Shown here: piece by piece, positions 63,864 through 64,000 of the stretch | Layout of the letters: each line of letters opens with the position of its first letter | Position numbering within the stretch: position 1 is the stretch's first letter | Source: DATMAM01 sp035559995 | Lineage (GTDB): Bacteria; Desulfobacterota; Binatia; UBA9968 | Direction: 5' to 3' | Assembly (NCBI GenBank): GCA_035559995.1 | Contig: DATMAM010000023.1 | Span: 52,724-116,723, forward strand | Length of the DNA: 64,000 bases | Notes under the pieces: model-generated | What the model was told of the DNA's origin: nothing | Databases searched by the model: none | The model's input: the letters and a program-made list of their open reading frames with translations, nothing else | Program-made: the position numbers and the translations under genes

Positions 63864-64000
63864 TCATGTCAAGAGGTGTGTAAACGAGATCAGGCGGCAA
63901 GCCTCCCGTTGACCTTCTTTACAGCCACTCCATCAACAAACTTCCTTCCCTTGTAGACCTCTTCCAGCAGGTGCGGTGCGTTGAGCCGGCGAAACTTCTT
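63863..64000 (-). mobile_element. End of an IS256-like insertion sequence (continues beyond window)
   Basis: The segment starts with a terminal-repeat-like sequence (63863-63889; minus strand TTTACACACCTCTTGACATGACC), of the form seen at IS256-family ends. A short reading frame with transposase-like C-terminus follows. The left boundary coincides with the break in the sigma54 regulator, so the element is inserted in that gene. Target duplication cannot be seen because the other end lies outside. Confidence 0.65.
63890..64000 (-). CDS. IS256-family (mutator-type) transposase, C-terminal 36 residues
   Basis: The minus-strand frame is open to the window edge and ends in TGA at 63890-63892. It reads KKFRRLNAPHLLEEVYKGRK followed by FVDGVAVKKVNGRLAA, a tail resembling those of some IS256-family transposases as I remember them (FRR-N-PHL...G-F-DG). 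The catalytic DDE region is outside the window. Confidence 0.6.
   Translation of the reverse strand, partial: KKFRRLNAPHLLEEVYKGRKFVDGVAVKKVNGRLAA

Overview
The window is 64 kb of GC-rich bacterial chromosome, densely packed and almost entirely protein-coding. The cell envelope looks Gram-negative: there is a BamE/SmpA-like lipoprotein and a second TPR-type lipoprotein. The SRP RNA is the small bacterial form. The housekeeping genes (secA, gatCAB, rnhB, dnaX-ybaB-recR, pyrE) are mixed with many stand-alone ABC-type substrate-binding proteins and with FAH, mu-crystallin, racemase and amidohydrolase family enzymes. That mix is typical of uncultured soil or sediment lineages formerly filed under Deltaproteobacteria (for example Binatia-like) or of Rokubacteria/NC10-like groups. 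This placement is an inference from gene content only.

Layout. 1-5.1 kb: a cut CaCA antiporter, an MFS transporter, then a three-gene unit of glycosyltransferase, unknown protein and spore-photoproduct-lyase-like radical SAM protein. 5.2-8.8 kb: a very large SecA. 8.9-12.5 kb: gatC-gatA-gatB on the minus strand, with a duplicated palindromic repeat between gatA and gatB. 12.6-19.1 kb: rnhB, yraN, an isochorismatase-fold hydrolase, tRNA-Ser(GGA), an RMD1/DUF155 protein, the SRP RNA, dnaX, ybaB, recR and a small lipoprotein. 19.1-28.4 kb: a minus-strand phosphate island, pstS-pstC-pstA-pstB-phoU-phoB-phoR-DUF47-pit, with a candidate PHO box upstream of pstS. 28.8-34.4 kb: a CobW GTPase, PyrR, an M20 amidohydrolase, PyrE and a nucleobase-type amidohydrolase. 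34.4-57.3 kb: an accessory catabolic and transport region with solute-binding proteins, flavoprotein, TPP enzyme, racemase, FAH protein, chromate transporter with PadR regulator, one complete ABC importer, and a short AT-richer two-gene membrane module near 52.3-53.0 kb. 57.5-63.9 kb: an envelope TPR protein with lipoprotein partner, a 3-hydroxyacyl-CoA dehydrogenase, and two paralogous small proteins flanking an RRM protein. The window ends in a sigma54-type regulator cut by the end of an IS256-like element.

The most striking feature is PhoR. The phosphate-sensing histidine kinase is fused in one reading frame to a complete thioredoxin-type arsenate reductase (ArsC) domain. Every catalytic ArsC residue is present, at the same spacing as in the plasmid pI258 enzyme. 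Because arsenate enters cells through phosphate transporters, this fusion inside a pst-pho-pit island suggests a coupled phosphate-arsenate response. Other notable points are the enlarged variable region of SecA, the SPL-like enzyme lacking the hydrogen-donor cysteine, an RNase HII with a changed GRG motif, a hydantoin-racemase-like protein lacking both catalytic cysteines, and the duplicated small-protein family beside the RRM gene.
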